From Rhizobium esperanzae (lineage in GTDB: Bacteria; Pseudomonadota; Alphaproteobacteria; Rhizobiales; Rhizobiaceae), in contig NZ_JACIFY010000007.1 of NCBI RefSeq assembly GCF_014197615.1, positions 124,001 to 188,000 on the forward strand: a stretch of 64,000 nt of DNA, written 5' to 3'. Made by a program: the position numbers and the translations under genes. This document shows, one piece after another, positions 1 through 7,595 of this stretch; the first letter of the stretch is position 1, and every line of letters starts with the position of its first letter. Below the pieces are notes generated by a model. The model was given only the letters and a program-made list of their open reading frames with translations, did no database searches and was not told the DNA's origin.

Positions 1-368
1 GGCGACGGGTTATTTTGCAGGAGAGCGGCGGCAGTCATAACCATTCCGTTCAGACAGTAGCCGCATTGCGCGCCTTCGCACTCCAGAAAGGCCTGCTGGA
101 CCGGACAAAGAACTCCGGTAACGGGATCGGCTAGGCCTTCGAGCGTGGTAATGACGCGACCAAAGGCACGTTTTGCCCGCAGCACGCAAGCCCGTGCCGG
201 CGAGCCATCGATGAGCACGGTGCAGGCGCCGCATTGCGCCTTGCCGCAGCCATACTTTGCCCCCTTCAGGCCGAGCTCATCCCTCAAGATGTCGAGAAGG
301 GTTCGTTCCCCGGGATGCTGAAGCAGGTGTGCGGTCCCGTTCACCGTCAGTTCGAAGGTATTCGTCAT
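1..368 (-). CDS. nicA: 2Fe-2S subunit of a molybdenum hydroxylase, probably nicotinate dehydrogenase small subunit (partial)
   Basis: This is the iron-sulfur subunit of a xanthine-dehydrogenase-family hydroxylase; it would pass electrons from the Mo subunit during hydroxylation of nicotinate to 6-hydroxynicotinate. The N-terminal plant-type ferredoxin cluster is visible as Cys41, Cys46 and Cys49 (YGCGKAQCGAC), followed by another Cys in RACVLRA and the second-cluster start GAQCGYC. The family is about 150-160 residues; about 122 are present before the window edge, so the C-terminus is missing. It is divergent from a MarR gene and sits beside nicEDXF and Mo-cofactor helper genes, which is why I assign it to nicotinate rather than to xanthine or aldehyde oxidation. 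The family is certain; the substrate is inferred from context. Confidence 0.8.
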   Translation of the reverse strand, partial: MTNTFELTVNGTAHLLQHPGERTLLDILRDELGLKGAKYGCGKAQCGACTVLIDGSPARACVLRAKRAFGRVITTLEGLADPVTGVLCPVQQAFLECEGAQCGYCLNGMVMTAAALLQNNPS

Positions 369-425
369 CGGTTCCCTCGGGCTCTATTTTCGACCCTTAC
401 CCGGAATTCAGCAGAAACATCGTTT

Positions 426-441
426 GTATGCAAATGAATTT
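426..441. promoter_or_regulatory. Candidate nic operator, copy 1
   Basis: GTATGCAAATGAATTT matches the better palindromes at 1065-1082 and 1891-1908 (shared core TATxCAxxTGxAT). It lies in the divergent gap about 60 bases upstream of the nicA start and 190 bases upstream of the marR start, where one bound repressor could control the hydroxylase and the regulator itself. Confidence 0.5.
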
Positions 442-634
442 CTGCTGCCTGCGAGCTTTTTTGCCCAACCAGCAGGCGGTAAGAGCGTTTGGCCGATATT
501 TAAGCAGCTCCGCACGCGTCTGCCGTCGCCAATCGAGGCGCCGCATCATCAAGGCGGATGCGGAATTCCGACTTGACGCCAGGCATTGGGATGTTGCAGT
601 TCGACCTACTTCCTTCAGAAGCTGGAAATCGCCG

Positions 635-1063
635 ATGACCGACCCAAACGAAAGTTACGTCCTTGACGAGCAGGTCGGCTTTTTGCTGCGTCTCGCCTAT
701 CAGAGGCATATGGCCTTGTTCATGGAACGCATGACGGGGGGATTGACGCCGACGCAATTCTCTACGCTTTACCGGCTGCGTGAGGCCTCGGAACCGCTTT
801 CGCAAAACGCTCTCGGTCGTCTTGTCGGGATGGATGCCGCAACCACGAAGGGCGTCGTCTCGCGCCTGTTGGCCAGAGATCTGATCCATGTGGAGAAGGA
901 CGGCGAAGATCGCAGACGCTACACGCTCTTCATTACCGACACAGGCTGCCACCTTCTCGATGCGGTGCTGCCGGACGTAATAGGCAGCAGCGAGGCCACG
1001 CTTGCTCGATTGACATCGACGGAAAGGGACCAACTTCTGCAACTGCTGAAAAGGCTGATTTGA
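635..1063 (+). CDS. MarR-family transcriptional regulator, NicR-like
   Basis: A 142-residue winged-helix regulator. The frame is open far upstream, but the ATG at 635 gives the normal MarR length and begins just before the first predicted helix (YVLDEQVGFLLRLAYQRH). The helix-turn-helix (LSQNALGRLVGMDAATTKGVVSRL) and the wing with its basic hairpin (KDGEDRRRYTLFIT) are typical. In Pseudomonas putida the MarR protein NicR represses the nic genes and responds to 6-hydroxynicotinate; position between nicA and nicEDXF suggests the same role here. Three matching inverted repeats near the locus are the obvious binding sites. Family is clear, ligand is inferred. Confidence 0.85.
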   Translation: MTDPNESYVLDEQVGFLLRLAYQRHMALFMERMTGGLTPTQFSTLYRLREASEPLSQNALGRLVGMDAATTKGVVSRLLARDLIHVEKDGEDRRRYTLFITDTGCHLLDAVLPDVIGSSEATLARLTSTERDQLLQLLKRLI

Positions 1064-1064
1064 A

Positions 1065-1082
1065 ATTATACAGTTGGATAAT
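1065..1082. promoter_or_regulatory. Candidate nic operator, copy 2
   Basis: ATTATACAGTTGGATAAT is an imperfect palindrome just after the marR stop and about 60 bases before the tetR start. It agrees with copy 3 (1891-1908) at 14 of 18 bases, counted by eye. Confidence 0.55.
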
Positions 1083-1138
1083 AAACAACCTGAACATACC
1101 CAGTGAAATGGGCGCAGGGCCCTGACGAGGACGATCGC

Positions 1139-1828
1139 GTGGTCGAGCAAAAGCTCAAAGCAAAAAACCGCAGTCCGGGGCGACCTCCGAGAGCCGATAC
1201 CTTCGGCAATGCCTCGGATCTGCGTGACAGCATTTTGGATCATGCCGAATTGGCGTTCGCGGTAGCAGGCTTCGAAGGTGCCAATCTACGGGAAATCGCT
1301 TCCCTTGCGGGTGTCAACCAGGCGCTGATCCGGTATTATTTCGGCTCGAAGGCCGACCTCTTCGATGAATGCTTCAGGCGGCGCGGCGGACTTCTGGCGG
1401 GACATAGGCACGTCAACCTCGACCGGCTTTTGGAGATCAGCGAAAACCCATCCGTCGAGGATCTTGTTTATGCCTACCTTAAACCACAGTGGGACATGAA
1501 ATATTCGAGCCCCAATGGCGCCGCCTTCGTGGCGATGCAGGCGCGTTTGCATGCTGAGCCCGAGGAGCATGCGCTGCGCCTTCGAAGGGAAGTCTACGAC
1601 GCTTCGGTCAAGCGCTATATATCAGCACTTTCACAGGTTCTGCCGCAGGTGCCGAAAGATATCATCAGCGTGCGTATGGCCTTTCTTGTCGGAGCATATC
1701 TTTTCATGCTCAACGACTTGGGGCGCATCGGCGATCTAACCGAAGGCCATCTGACGTCCTTCGGCAAGGACGAAATGCTCGACCAACTCGTCCGCTTCCT
1801 TGCCGCTGGGCTGCGCGCGCCCGCCTAG
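1139..1828 (+). CDS. TetR/AcrR-family transcriptional regulator
   Basis: The N-terminal DNA-binding domain is clear: DSILDHAELAFAVAGFEGA, then the helix-turn-helix with LREIASLAGVNQALIRYYFG and SKADLF. The C-terminal ligand domain, about 150 residues, ends in ARG-poor hydrophobic helices and has no recognisable specificity. The GTG at 1139 is preferred because GAGGA lies 7 bases upstream and gives 229 residues; a GTG at 1103 would add 12 residues but has no ribosome site. It sits between marR and the nicEDXF operon, with a candidate operator on each side, so it may be a second controller of nicotinate degradation. P. putida uses NicR and NicS (the latter TetR-type), which fits, but identity with NicS is not shown. 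Confidence 0.8.
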   Translation: MVEQKLKAKNRSPGRPPRADTFGNASDLRDSILDHAELAFAVAGFEGANLREIASLAGVNQALIRYYFGSKADLFDECFRRRGGLLAGHRHVNLDRLLEISENPSVEDLVYAYLKPQWDMKYSSPNGAAFVAMQARLHAEPEEHALRLRREVYDASVKRYISALSQVLPQVPKDIISVRMAFLVGAYLFMLNDLGRIGDLTEGHLTSFGKDEMLDQLVRFLAAGLRAPA

Positions 1829-1890
1829 ACGACACAGGAACATGCCAGTCTCTGCTCAATTTCTGAGCCGGCCGAAAATTTGTGCTTGTT

Positions 1891-1908
1891 ATTATTCAAA
1901 TGAATAAT
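1891..1908. promoter_or_regulatory. Candidate nic operator, copy 3 (strongest palindrome)
   Basis: ATTATTCAAATGAATAAT has perfect 8-base arms around AA. It lies 34 bases before the nicE start, where a repressor would block the nicEDXF promoter. Its core CAAATGAAT recurs in copy 1. Confidence 0.6.
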
Positions 1909-1941
1909 TAACATCCCTCCATCAGATCGAGGGAGCCCTGT

Positions 1942-2691
1942 ATGAGAACCTATCGGATCGGACAGATCGTCCCGAGCTCGAACGTTACGATGGAAACGGA
2001 AATCCCGGCACTGTTGCGCGCACGCGAGATGGTCGCTCCCGAACGCTTCACCTTTCATTCGTCCCGCATGAGGATGAAGCACGTGACGAAGGAAGAGCTG
2101 GCCGCCATGGATGCTGACAGCGACCGTTGCGCGCTGGAACTTTCCGATGGCCGGGTCGACGTGATGGGTTACGCCTGTCTGGTCGCAATCATGGCTATGG
2201 GGCTCGGATATCATCGCCAAAGCCAAGCGCGCCTGCATGGCATCACGGTCGCCAACGGCAATCCGGCGCCTGTGGTGACGTCTGCCGGAGCGCTCGTAGA
2301 CGGTCTAAAGGCGCTCGGCGCCAAGCGCATCGCGCTGGTCGCACCCTACATGAAGCCGCTGACGGAATTGGTCGTTTCCTACATTCGTAATGAAGGGATG
2401 GAAGTCTCGGACTGGCGCGCGCTGGAAATTCCGGACAATCTGGCTGTGGCCGCCCATGACCCGATGAACCTGCCGGAGATCGTCAAGAGCATGAATACCG
2501 ACGACGTGGATGTCGTTGTCCTTTCGGCCTGTGTCCAGATGCCATCACTGCCGGCCGTTTCCATGGCCGAAGCGATCACGGGCAAGCCGGTCCTGACGGC
2601 GGCCATTGCCACCACCTGGCAGATGCTGCGAGCTCTCGATCTCAATACGCGGGTCCCAGGCGGCGGCAGGCTGCTGTCCGGCGCCTATTGA
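1942..2691 (+). CDS. nicE: Maleate cis-trans isomerase
   Basis: Converts maleate to fumarate, the last step of nicotinate degradation. The 249-residue protein belongs to the Asp/Glu racemase fold. The two catalytic cysteines are Cys79 (GYACLVAI) and Cys197 (LSACVQMPS); their spacing of 118 equals that of the Cys76/Cys194 pair known for the Nocardia enzyme. GAGGGAG upstream of the ATG is a good ribosome site. First gene of an operon with nicD, nicX and nicF, each 12-17 bases apart or less, so it is translated with the enzymes that make its substrate. Confidence 0.9.
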   Translation: MRTYRIGQIVPSSNVTMETEIPALLRAREMVAPERFTFHSSRMRMKHVTKEELAAMDADSDRCALELSDGRVDVMGYACLVAIMAMGLGYHRQSQARLHGITVANGNPAPVVTSAGALVDGLKALGAKRIALVAPYMKPLTELVVSYIRNEGMEVSDWRALEIPDNLAVAAHDPMNLPEIVKSMNTDDVDVVVLSACVQMPSLPAVSMAEAITGKPVLTAAIATTWQMLRALDLNTRVPGGGRLLSGAY

Positions 2692-2703
2692 GGAGGGCGA
2701 TAG

Positions 2704-3501
2704 ATGGCAAAGGGATATCATGTTCAGGCAAATGGAATACGCCAGCATCTCCTCCATTTCCCGGGGCAGGGGCCGACCATGTTGCTGGTTCCCGGCATTA
2801 CGTCGCCCGCCATCACCTGGGGTTTTGTGGCCGAGAGATTGGCGGCGGTCTTCGATGTGCATGTACTTGACGTGCGCGGTCGCGGACTGAGTGAGGCGGG
2901 CAATCTTGATTATTCGCTGGATGCCATGGCAGCAGACCTCGTGGCATTGGCGACGACGGCAGGGATCGGCAGCCCGATCGTCCTTGGTCATTCCATGGGC
3001 GCGCGCACGGCCATCCGCGCGGCCCGCCAGGCTCCAGATGCATTTTCGGGGCTGATACTCGCCGATCCTCCGGTCTCGGGCCCAGGGCGGCGTGCCTATC
3101 CCTCAGCCTGGAGCTGGTATGAGGACTCCATCCTGATGGCGCAGAAAGGCTGTTCGGGACAAGACATGCGCAGTTTTTGCCCGAGCTGGACGGATGAGCA
3201 GAATGCCCTGCGTGCCGAATGGCTGCACACGTGTCAGCTCGATGCGATCCGCACCGCCTATGATGGTTTCCACACCGACAACATTCATGCCGACCTTGCC
3301 GAGATCACCGCGCCGGCCCGGCTGGTCGTTGCCGGTGGCGCCACCGTGATCGGCGCGGCCGACATCAACGAAATCCGGCAACTGAAGCCCGGTATCGACG
3401 TGCGCATCGTCGAAAAGGCCGGTCACATGATCCCTTGGGACGACCTCGAGGGGTTCCTCACCGCCATCCTCGACTTCCAGCCCGACCGCACGACGAATTG
3501 A
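2704..3501 (+). CDS. nicD: N-formylmaleamate deformylase (alpha/beta hydrolase)
   Basis: Hydrolyses N-formylmaleamate, the product of NicX, to maleamate and formate. The alpha/beta-hydrolase triad is visible: Ser97 in GHSMGAR, Asp121 in LADPPV and His241 in KAGHMIPWD. All three sit exactly four residues earlier than the Ser101/Asp125/His245 triad described for P. putida NicD, which makes this assignment much firmer than a generic hydrolase call. GGAGGG precedes the ATG. It starts 12 bases after nicE and ends 13 bases before nicX. Confidence 0.9.
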   Translation: MAKGYHVQANGIRQHLLHFPGQGPTMLLVPGITSPAITWGFVAERLAAVFDVHVLDVRGRGLSEAGNLDYSLDAMAADLVALATTAGIGSPIVLGHSMGARTAIRAARQAPDAFSGLILADPPVSGPGRRAYPSAWSWYEDSILMAQKGCSGQDMRSFCPSWTDEQNALRAEWLHTCQLDAIRTAYDGFHTDNIHADLAEITAPARLVVAGGATVIGAADINEIRQLKPGIDVRIVEKAGHMIPWDDLEGFLTAILDFQPDRTTN

Positions 3502-3514
3502 AAAGGACCCAGCC

Positions 3515-4546
3515 ATGGACCATGCGAGCTTCACCGAAATCTGCCTGCATCAGCTGAAGATGTCTGGTGTGCGCGAAGGCGAAAAACTGATCGTGCTCAC
3601 CCAGGGCAGTGATCGCCTGGACTATGCCGACGCCTTCATGGCGGCGGGCCAGCGCCTCGGCGCAAGCATGTATCACATGCGTCTGCCCGCACCCCTGCCG
3701 GTCGGCGGCTGGAATGTCGGCGTCACCGGCCTTGCCGCCATGCCCGATGCGGTCGAGGCGCTAAAGGCCTGCGATATGCTGATCGACTGCATCTTCCTAT
3801 TGTTTTCGCCGGAGCAGATGGCGATCCAGGCGGCCGGTACGCGCATCCTGACCGCCGTAGAACCGCCGGAGCTGCTGGCTCGCATGCTGCCGACAAAGGA
3901 GATCCGCGAGAAGGTCGAAATCGCCGGTGAAATGCTCGCCAAGGCCAAGGTCATGCGCATCACCTCGCCGCACGGAACCGATGTCAGCTACAAGCTCAAT
4001 ACCTATCCGACGGTAACCGAATATGCCTGCACCGACGAGCCGGGACGCTGGGACCACTGGCCGTCCGGCTTCGTCTTCACTGGAGGCGACGACGATGGCG
4101 TCGACGGTCAGATCGTGGTGGCAAACGGTGACATCCTGCTGCCCCAAAACATATATGTGCGCGAACCGATCATCTATACCATCGAAAAGGGCTGGGTGAC
4201 CGACATCCGCGGCGGGCTCGATGCGGAACTGGTGAAATCGTACATGGCGGCGTTCAACGATCCGCGCGGCATGGGCATGAGCCATGTCGGCTGGGGCATG
4301 AACCCGCATGCGAAATGGCACAACCTGGTGCCGGGCGCCTTCCCGGGCGGCATGGGCATGGAACCGCGCAGCTTTTATGGCAACGTCATGTTCTCCACCG
4401 GCCCCAACAACGAGCTCGGCGGCCCCAACGATACGGCCTGCCACCTCGATATTCCCATGCGCGGGTGCTCGCTGTTCCTCGACGACGAGCCAGTCGTCAT
4501 CGACGGCGACATTGTCGTGAAGGAAATTCAGATGGAGCGCGCCTGA
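3515..4546 (+). CDS. nicX: 2,5-dihydroxypyridine 5,6-dioxygenase
   Basis: Fe(II) extradiol-type dioxygenase that opens the pyridine ring to N-formylmaleamate. The 343-residue length matches NicX (about 350). The three iron ligands described for P. putida NicX (His265, His318, Asp320) align with His257 (MSHVGWG) and His310/Asp312 (CHLDIPM), a constant offset of eight. Cytoplasmic, no signal peptide. AAGGA precedes the ATG. Placed between nicD and nicF. The hydroxylase that makes 2,5-dihydroxypyridine from 6-hydroxynicotinate (NicC) is not in this window. Confidence 0.92.
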   Translation: MDHASFTEICLHQLKMSGVREGEKLIVLTQGSDRLDYADAFMAAGQRLGASMYHMRLPAPLPVGGWNVGVTGLAAMPDAVEALKACDMLIDCIFLLFSPEQMAIQAAGTRILTAVEPPELLARMLPTKEIREKVEIAGEMLAKAKVMRITSPHGTDVSYKLNTYPTVTEYACTDEPGRWDHWPSGFVFTGGDDDGVDGQIVVANGDILLPQNIYVREPIIYTIEKGWVTDIRGGLDAELVKSYMAAFNDPRGMGMSHVGWGMNPHAKWHNLVPGAFPGGMGMEPRSFYGNVMFSTGPNNELGGPNDTACHLDIPMRGCSLFLDDEPVVIDGDIVVKEIQMERA

Positions 4547-4577
4547 TAGCACTCTTTCCAGCGTGAGGGGACGGCAC

Positions 4578-5198
4578 ATGTCGCAGCAGGAAATCTACAA
4601 GACCGCCGGGTTCGGGCAGCCCGTCCCGCGTGGCATTCGCCCGGGAATCGTCGTCGTTGATTTCACCTACGGGTTCACCGACACGATCTACCCTACAGCC
4701 GCAGACATGAAGGCCGAGATCGCCGCAACGCGGCGTCTCACCGATCTTGCCAGGGCGAAAGACATTCCGGTGGTATACACCACCATAGCCTATCATCGAG
4801 GCGAGGTGACGATGCTGCCATGGCTTCGTAAGGCAACCGGCATGGCGGCCCTGATCGAGGGCAGCCGGCTTGTGGAGATCGATGCGGCCACCGGTATTCA
4901 GCCCGGTGACCCTGTGATCACCAAGACGGGCGCATCCGCATTCCATGGAACGCCTTTAGCCGCGCTTCTCACCGGCGCCGGCGTCGATACGCTGGTGGTC
5001 GCCGGCGCGACCACTTCCGGATGCGTGCGAGCAACCGTCGTGGATGCGGTCCAGTCAGGCTTCAATGTTCTGGTGCCAGCCGACTGCTGCGCGGACCGCG
5101 CCCGGGCGCCGCATGAAGCCAATCTTTACGATATGCATCAGAAGTATGCAGACGTCACGGACGCTGACGATATAGAGCGTTGGTTGGTTTCCCTCTGA
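4578..5198 (+). CDS. nicF: Maleamate amidohydrolase (isochorismatase family)
   Basis: Releases ammonia from maleamate to give maleate for NicE. Cysteine-hydrolase triad: Asp28 (VVVDF), Lys116 (TKTGASAF) and Cys149 (TTSGCVRA), at the spacing normal for N-carbamoylsarcosine amidase and NicF. The ATG at 4578 has GAGGGG seven bases upstream and is preferred to a GTG at 4563. Last gene of the nicEDXF operon; after it there are about 350 bases without a convincing gene. Confidence 0.88.
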   Translation: MSQQEIYKTAGFGQPVPRGIRPGIVVVDFTYGFTDTIYPTAADMKAEIAATRRLTDLARAKDIPVVYTTIAYHRGEVTMLPWLRKATGMAALIEGSRLVEIDAATGIQPGDPVITKTGASAFHGTPLAALLTGAGVDTLVVAGATTSGCVRATVVDAVQSGFNVLVPADCCADRARAPHEANLYDMHQKYADVTDADDIERWLVSL

Positions 5199-5554
5199 TC
5201 ACTGATGCTGCCCGTCACTGTGCCCTATAAGCGGGCTCCCAGGTCAAGCTGCCCTCAAACAGGACAGCCCGGCGGCGCCTTTGGTGCCAGCAACCGATTC
5301 GCTCCGATTATCTTGATCGACATGAGGGCATCAATCTCGCGTCGCTTAGCCGCTGCGGGCGCTTCGAGCGAGACTTACGCGGACGTTGGAAGCGACAGAA
5401 TTGAGATGGGGGCTAAGAAGGCGATTGCGGTGATCTAAGCTTGTTGCTCTGGAAAGGCAGCGAAGGGGCGGCATTGTGCTTCCGTTGAACTAAAACACCT
5501 TGTATTACGGGCAGTCTTAAAGCCGGACCGCCGTTGCTTTCCCAAGGATGTCTC
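5199..5554. other. Intergenic stretch, nothing convincing
   Basis: Open frames here are short and show no recognisable motif. No strong terminator hairpin was seen after nicF. The only functional signal noted is the AAGGA ribosome site of the next gene at the right end. Confidence 0.5.
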
Positions 5555-6484
5555 ATGGATCAGACACTCGCGACCATCGCGGCGCCAATTCCCTTCAGGG
5601 TTTCAGCCACCGACGACCCTGCGGCACTGCTTCGTTTCGCGCTAGACGCCCACGGTCGCGGAGCGGCGGCGCTCGCCACCCTCGTCGACATCCGCGGCGG
5701 GGCGGCCCGCACGCTCGGCTCCCACGTGGTTGTCGCGGCCGATGGCCGTTTCTGCGGTTATGTCTCCGGTGGATGCGTCGAAGCTGCCGTCGCTTCCGAA
5801 GCGCTTCTGGCGATGACGGAAGGACGCGACCGCATGGTGAAGTTTGGCGACGGCTCTCCCTTCTTCGACATCGTCCTTCCCTGTGGCGGCGGAATCACCG
5901 TCGCAATCCATGTACTGAAAGATGCCGGAGCTATTCAGGATGCTCTGGATCGTCTCGGACAGAGGCAGGAAGGCGGCTTGGCCTATTCACCAGAGCGGCA
6001 GACGGTGCAACCGGCAGACCCTCCGCCACGGGCCAGCTGGCTGGAGCGAGATTTCGTCAGCGTCTACCGTCCCTGCACTCGCGTCGTCATTTCCGGACAG
6101 ACGATCGAAGTGCAGGCCGTCGCACGACTGGCCGAGGCTTCCGGCTACGAGGTGGTCATCCGCGGGCAAGGCGTGGAGGGCAGGGCGGCGGCCGGTGCCA
6201 TCGATCCCTTCACGGCCGTTGTGCTCCTGCATCATGATCTCGAAGCCGAGGCCGCCATTCTCGAGACCGCGCTTGTCTCGCCAGGGTTTTATATCGGCGC
6301 GCTCGGCAGCACCCGGACGCATCGCCGACGTGTCGAGCGGTTGGCAGCCATGGGTTTCAGACGCGACGAGATCGATCGTATCAAGGCGCCCATCGGGATT
6401 TTCGGTCCGACCCGGGATTCAACCTCGCTCGCCCTGTCGGTTCTGGCGGATGTCGCTGCGGCAAGACTGATGGCTTATGCTTAA
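5555..6484 (+). CDS. XdhC/CoxF-family molybdenum cofactor insertion protein
   Basis: XdhC-type proteins bind Mo cofactor, help add its terminal sulfur and deliver it to xanthine-dehydrogenase-type hydroxylases. The 309-residue protein has the N-terminal XdhC/CoxI domain (about residues 15-115; GRFCGYVSGGCVE, GDGSPFFDIVLPCGGG) and a C-terminal Rossmann-like domain (about 180-300; GFYIGALGSTRTHRRR and GPTRDSTSLALS). The ATG at 5555 follows AAGGA and is chosen over a TTG at 5534. It overlaps the next gene by 8 bases. Its natural client is the nicotinate hydroxylase at the left edge, an inference from proximity. Confidence 0.87.
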   Translation: MDQTLATIAAPIPFRVSATDDPAALLRFALDAHGRGAAALATLVDIRGGAARTLGSHVVVAADGRFCGYVSGGCVEAAVASEALLAMTEGRDRMVKFGDGSPFFDIVLPCGGGITVAIHVLKDAGAIQDALDRLGQRQEGGLAYSPERQTVQPADPPPRASWLERDFVSVYRPCTRVVISGQTIEVQAVARLAEASGYEVVIRGQGVEGRAAAGAIDPFTAVVLLHHDLEAEAAILETALVSPGFYIGALGSTRTHRRRVERLAAMGFRRDEIDRIKAPIGIFGPTRDSTSLALSVLADVAAARLMAYA

Positions 6485-7091
6485 GGCGTCAGTCGCGATC
6501 GTCATTCTCGCTGCCGGCAAGGCAAGCCGGATGGGTGAGAGCGGTAGGCACAAGCTACTGGCCGAGTTCGATGGCGTGCCGCTGGTGCGGCGCTGTGCAT
6601 TGACCGCGCTGGGGTCGGATGCAGCCTGCGTTATTGTGGTTACAGGCCATCGCAGGCGTGAGATCGAGGCCGCACTCGCTGGGCTTCCAGTCACTCTCGT
6701 CGACAATCCCGACTACGAAGACGGCATGGCGAGTTCGCTGATAGCAGGACTGTCATCAAAGCGCGCCGACGACGCCGACGGCATTCTCGTCATGCTGGCC
6801 GACATGCCCGGCATTTCCATCGCGCACCTGAATGTTCTGATTTCCGCATTTCGCAACTCGGGCGGCAAAGCCATCGCCCGCGCCGTTTCATGCGGCAAAC
6901 CCGGCAACCCCGTCGTCCTGCCACGCTCTCTCAATCACGTGATCCTAAGGCTTGAAGGCGATGTCGGCGCGCGCGATATCATCAAGATGTCGGGCCTGCC
7001 GGTGCTCGGCGTTGATGTTGGCGATGCAGCTAGCCTCGACGTCGATACGACTGAGGATATATTGGCCACCGGCGGCGAGATGAAGAATTAG
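6477..7091 (+). CDS. MobA/MocA-like nucleotidyltransferase, probable molybdopterin cytidylyltransferase
   Basis: A 204-residue nucleotidyltransferase of the MobA superfamily. The nucleotide-binding motif is AAGKASRMGESGRHKLL near residue 11, and the metal-binding segment is VMLADMPG near residue 104. It probably turns Mo-molybdopterin into the cytosine dinucleotide form used by nicotinate dehydrogenase-type enzymes. Its start lies inside the last codons of the XdhC gene (8-base overlap), so the two are translationally coupled. Cytidylyl rather than guanylyl specificity is inferred from the partner enzymes. Confidence 0.85.
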   Translation: MLKASVAIVILAAGKASRMGESGRHKLLAEFDGVPLVRRCALTALGSDAACVIVVTGHRRREIEAALAGLPVTLVDNPDYEDGMASSLIAGLSSKRADDADGILVMLADMPGISIAHLNVLISAFRNSGGKAIARAVSCGKPGNPVVLPRSLNHVILRLEGDVGARDIIKMSGLPVLGVDVGDAASLDVDTTEDILATGGEMKN

Positions 7092-7595
7092 GCAGATCCT
7101 GTGATCGAGGAATCGCTCTTGAGGTGACCAGGCGAAAGGTCGATGTTTGTGGGATGCGGTAGGCCTCGCCGTCTCACGCCAGCCCAATGCGCAAGCAACT
7201 TCAAAGCTGCAGGATATGACTTGAAAAGTGAAGTTCCATAAATACCTTTTGTGCGATATGCTATAACATAACTCGACCAGGCGACCTCATGGGCCTCGTT
7301 TACCCGCATGTGGCCGGCTACAGAATCGCCTTGGCAGGCCTTTGGCTCTGGTCCGCCGCCTTCTGGACCGATCTTGAAACTACCTGAGCGCTGGTGGCAG
7401 CCTCACTATCGTGCTGCCCGAGAGCGCCTTGGGCTTCTGGACGTCGACGGTCGAGCGGGTCCGCGCCGGCAACCCCTGTAATTTGACAGGGGCGCCACTG
7501 ACTAAGCTGTCCCCGCTATTAGTTAGCCGTACCGTGAATTTAAATTTGCCGAGCGTGTACTTTAAATTAGCCGAAGACTCGGTCAATGATAGCCG
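7092..7595. other. Intergenic stretch of about 500 bases
   Basis: No supported gene. The segment is AT-richer near 7220-7260 and again near 7530-7580, and contains one perfect hairpin (listed separately). It probably separates the nicotinate locus from unrelated inserted DNA. Confidence 0.5.
7473..7492. terminator. Perfect hairpin CCCCTGT/ACAGGGG
   Basis: Seven-base stem with the 6-base loop AATTTG. There is no T-run after it on either strand, so a terminator role is only one possibility. Confidence 0.3.

Noticed and set aside
5205..5438. A 77-codon open frame after nicF
   Set aside because: No family recognised, no ribosome site, composition unlike the neighbours' proteins; not enough support for a gene.
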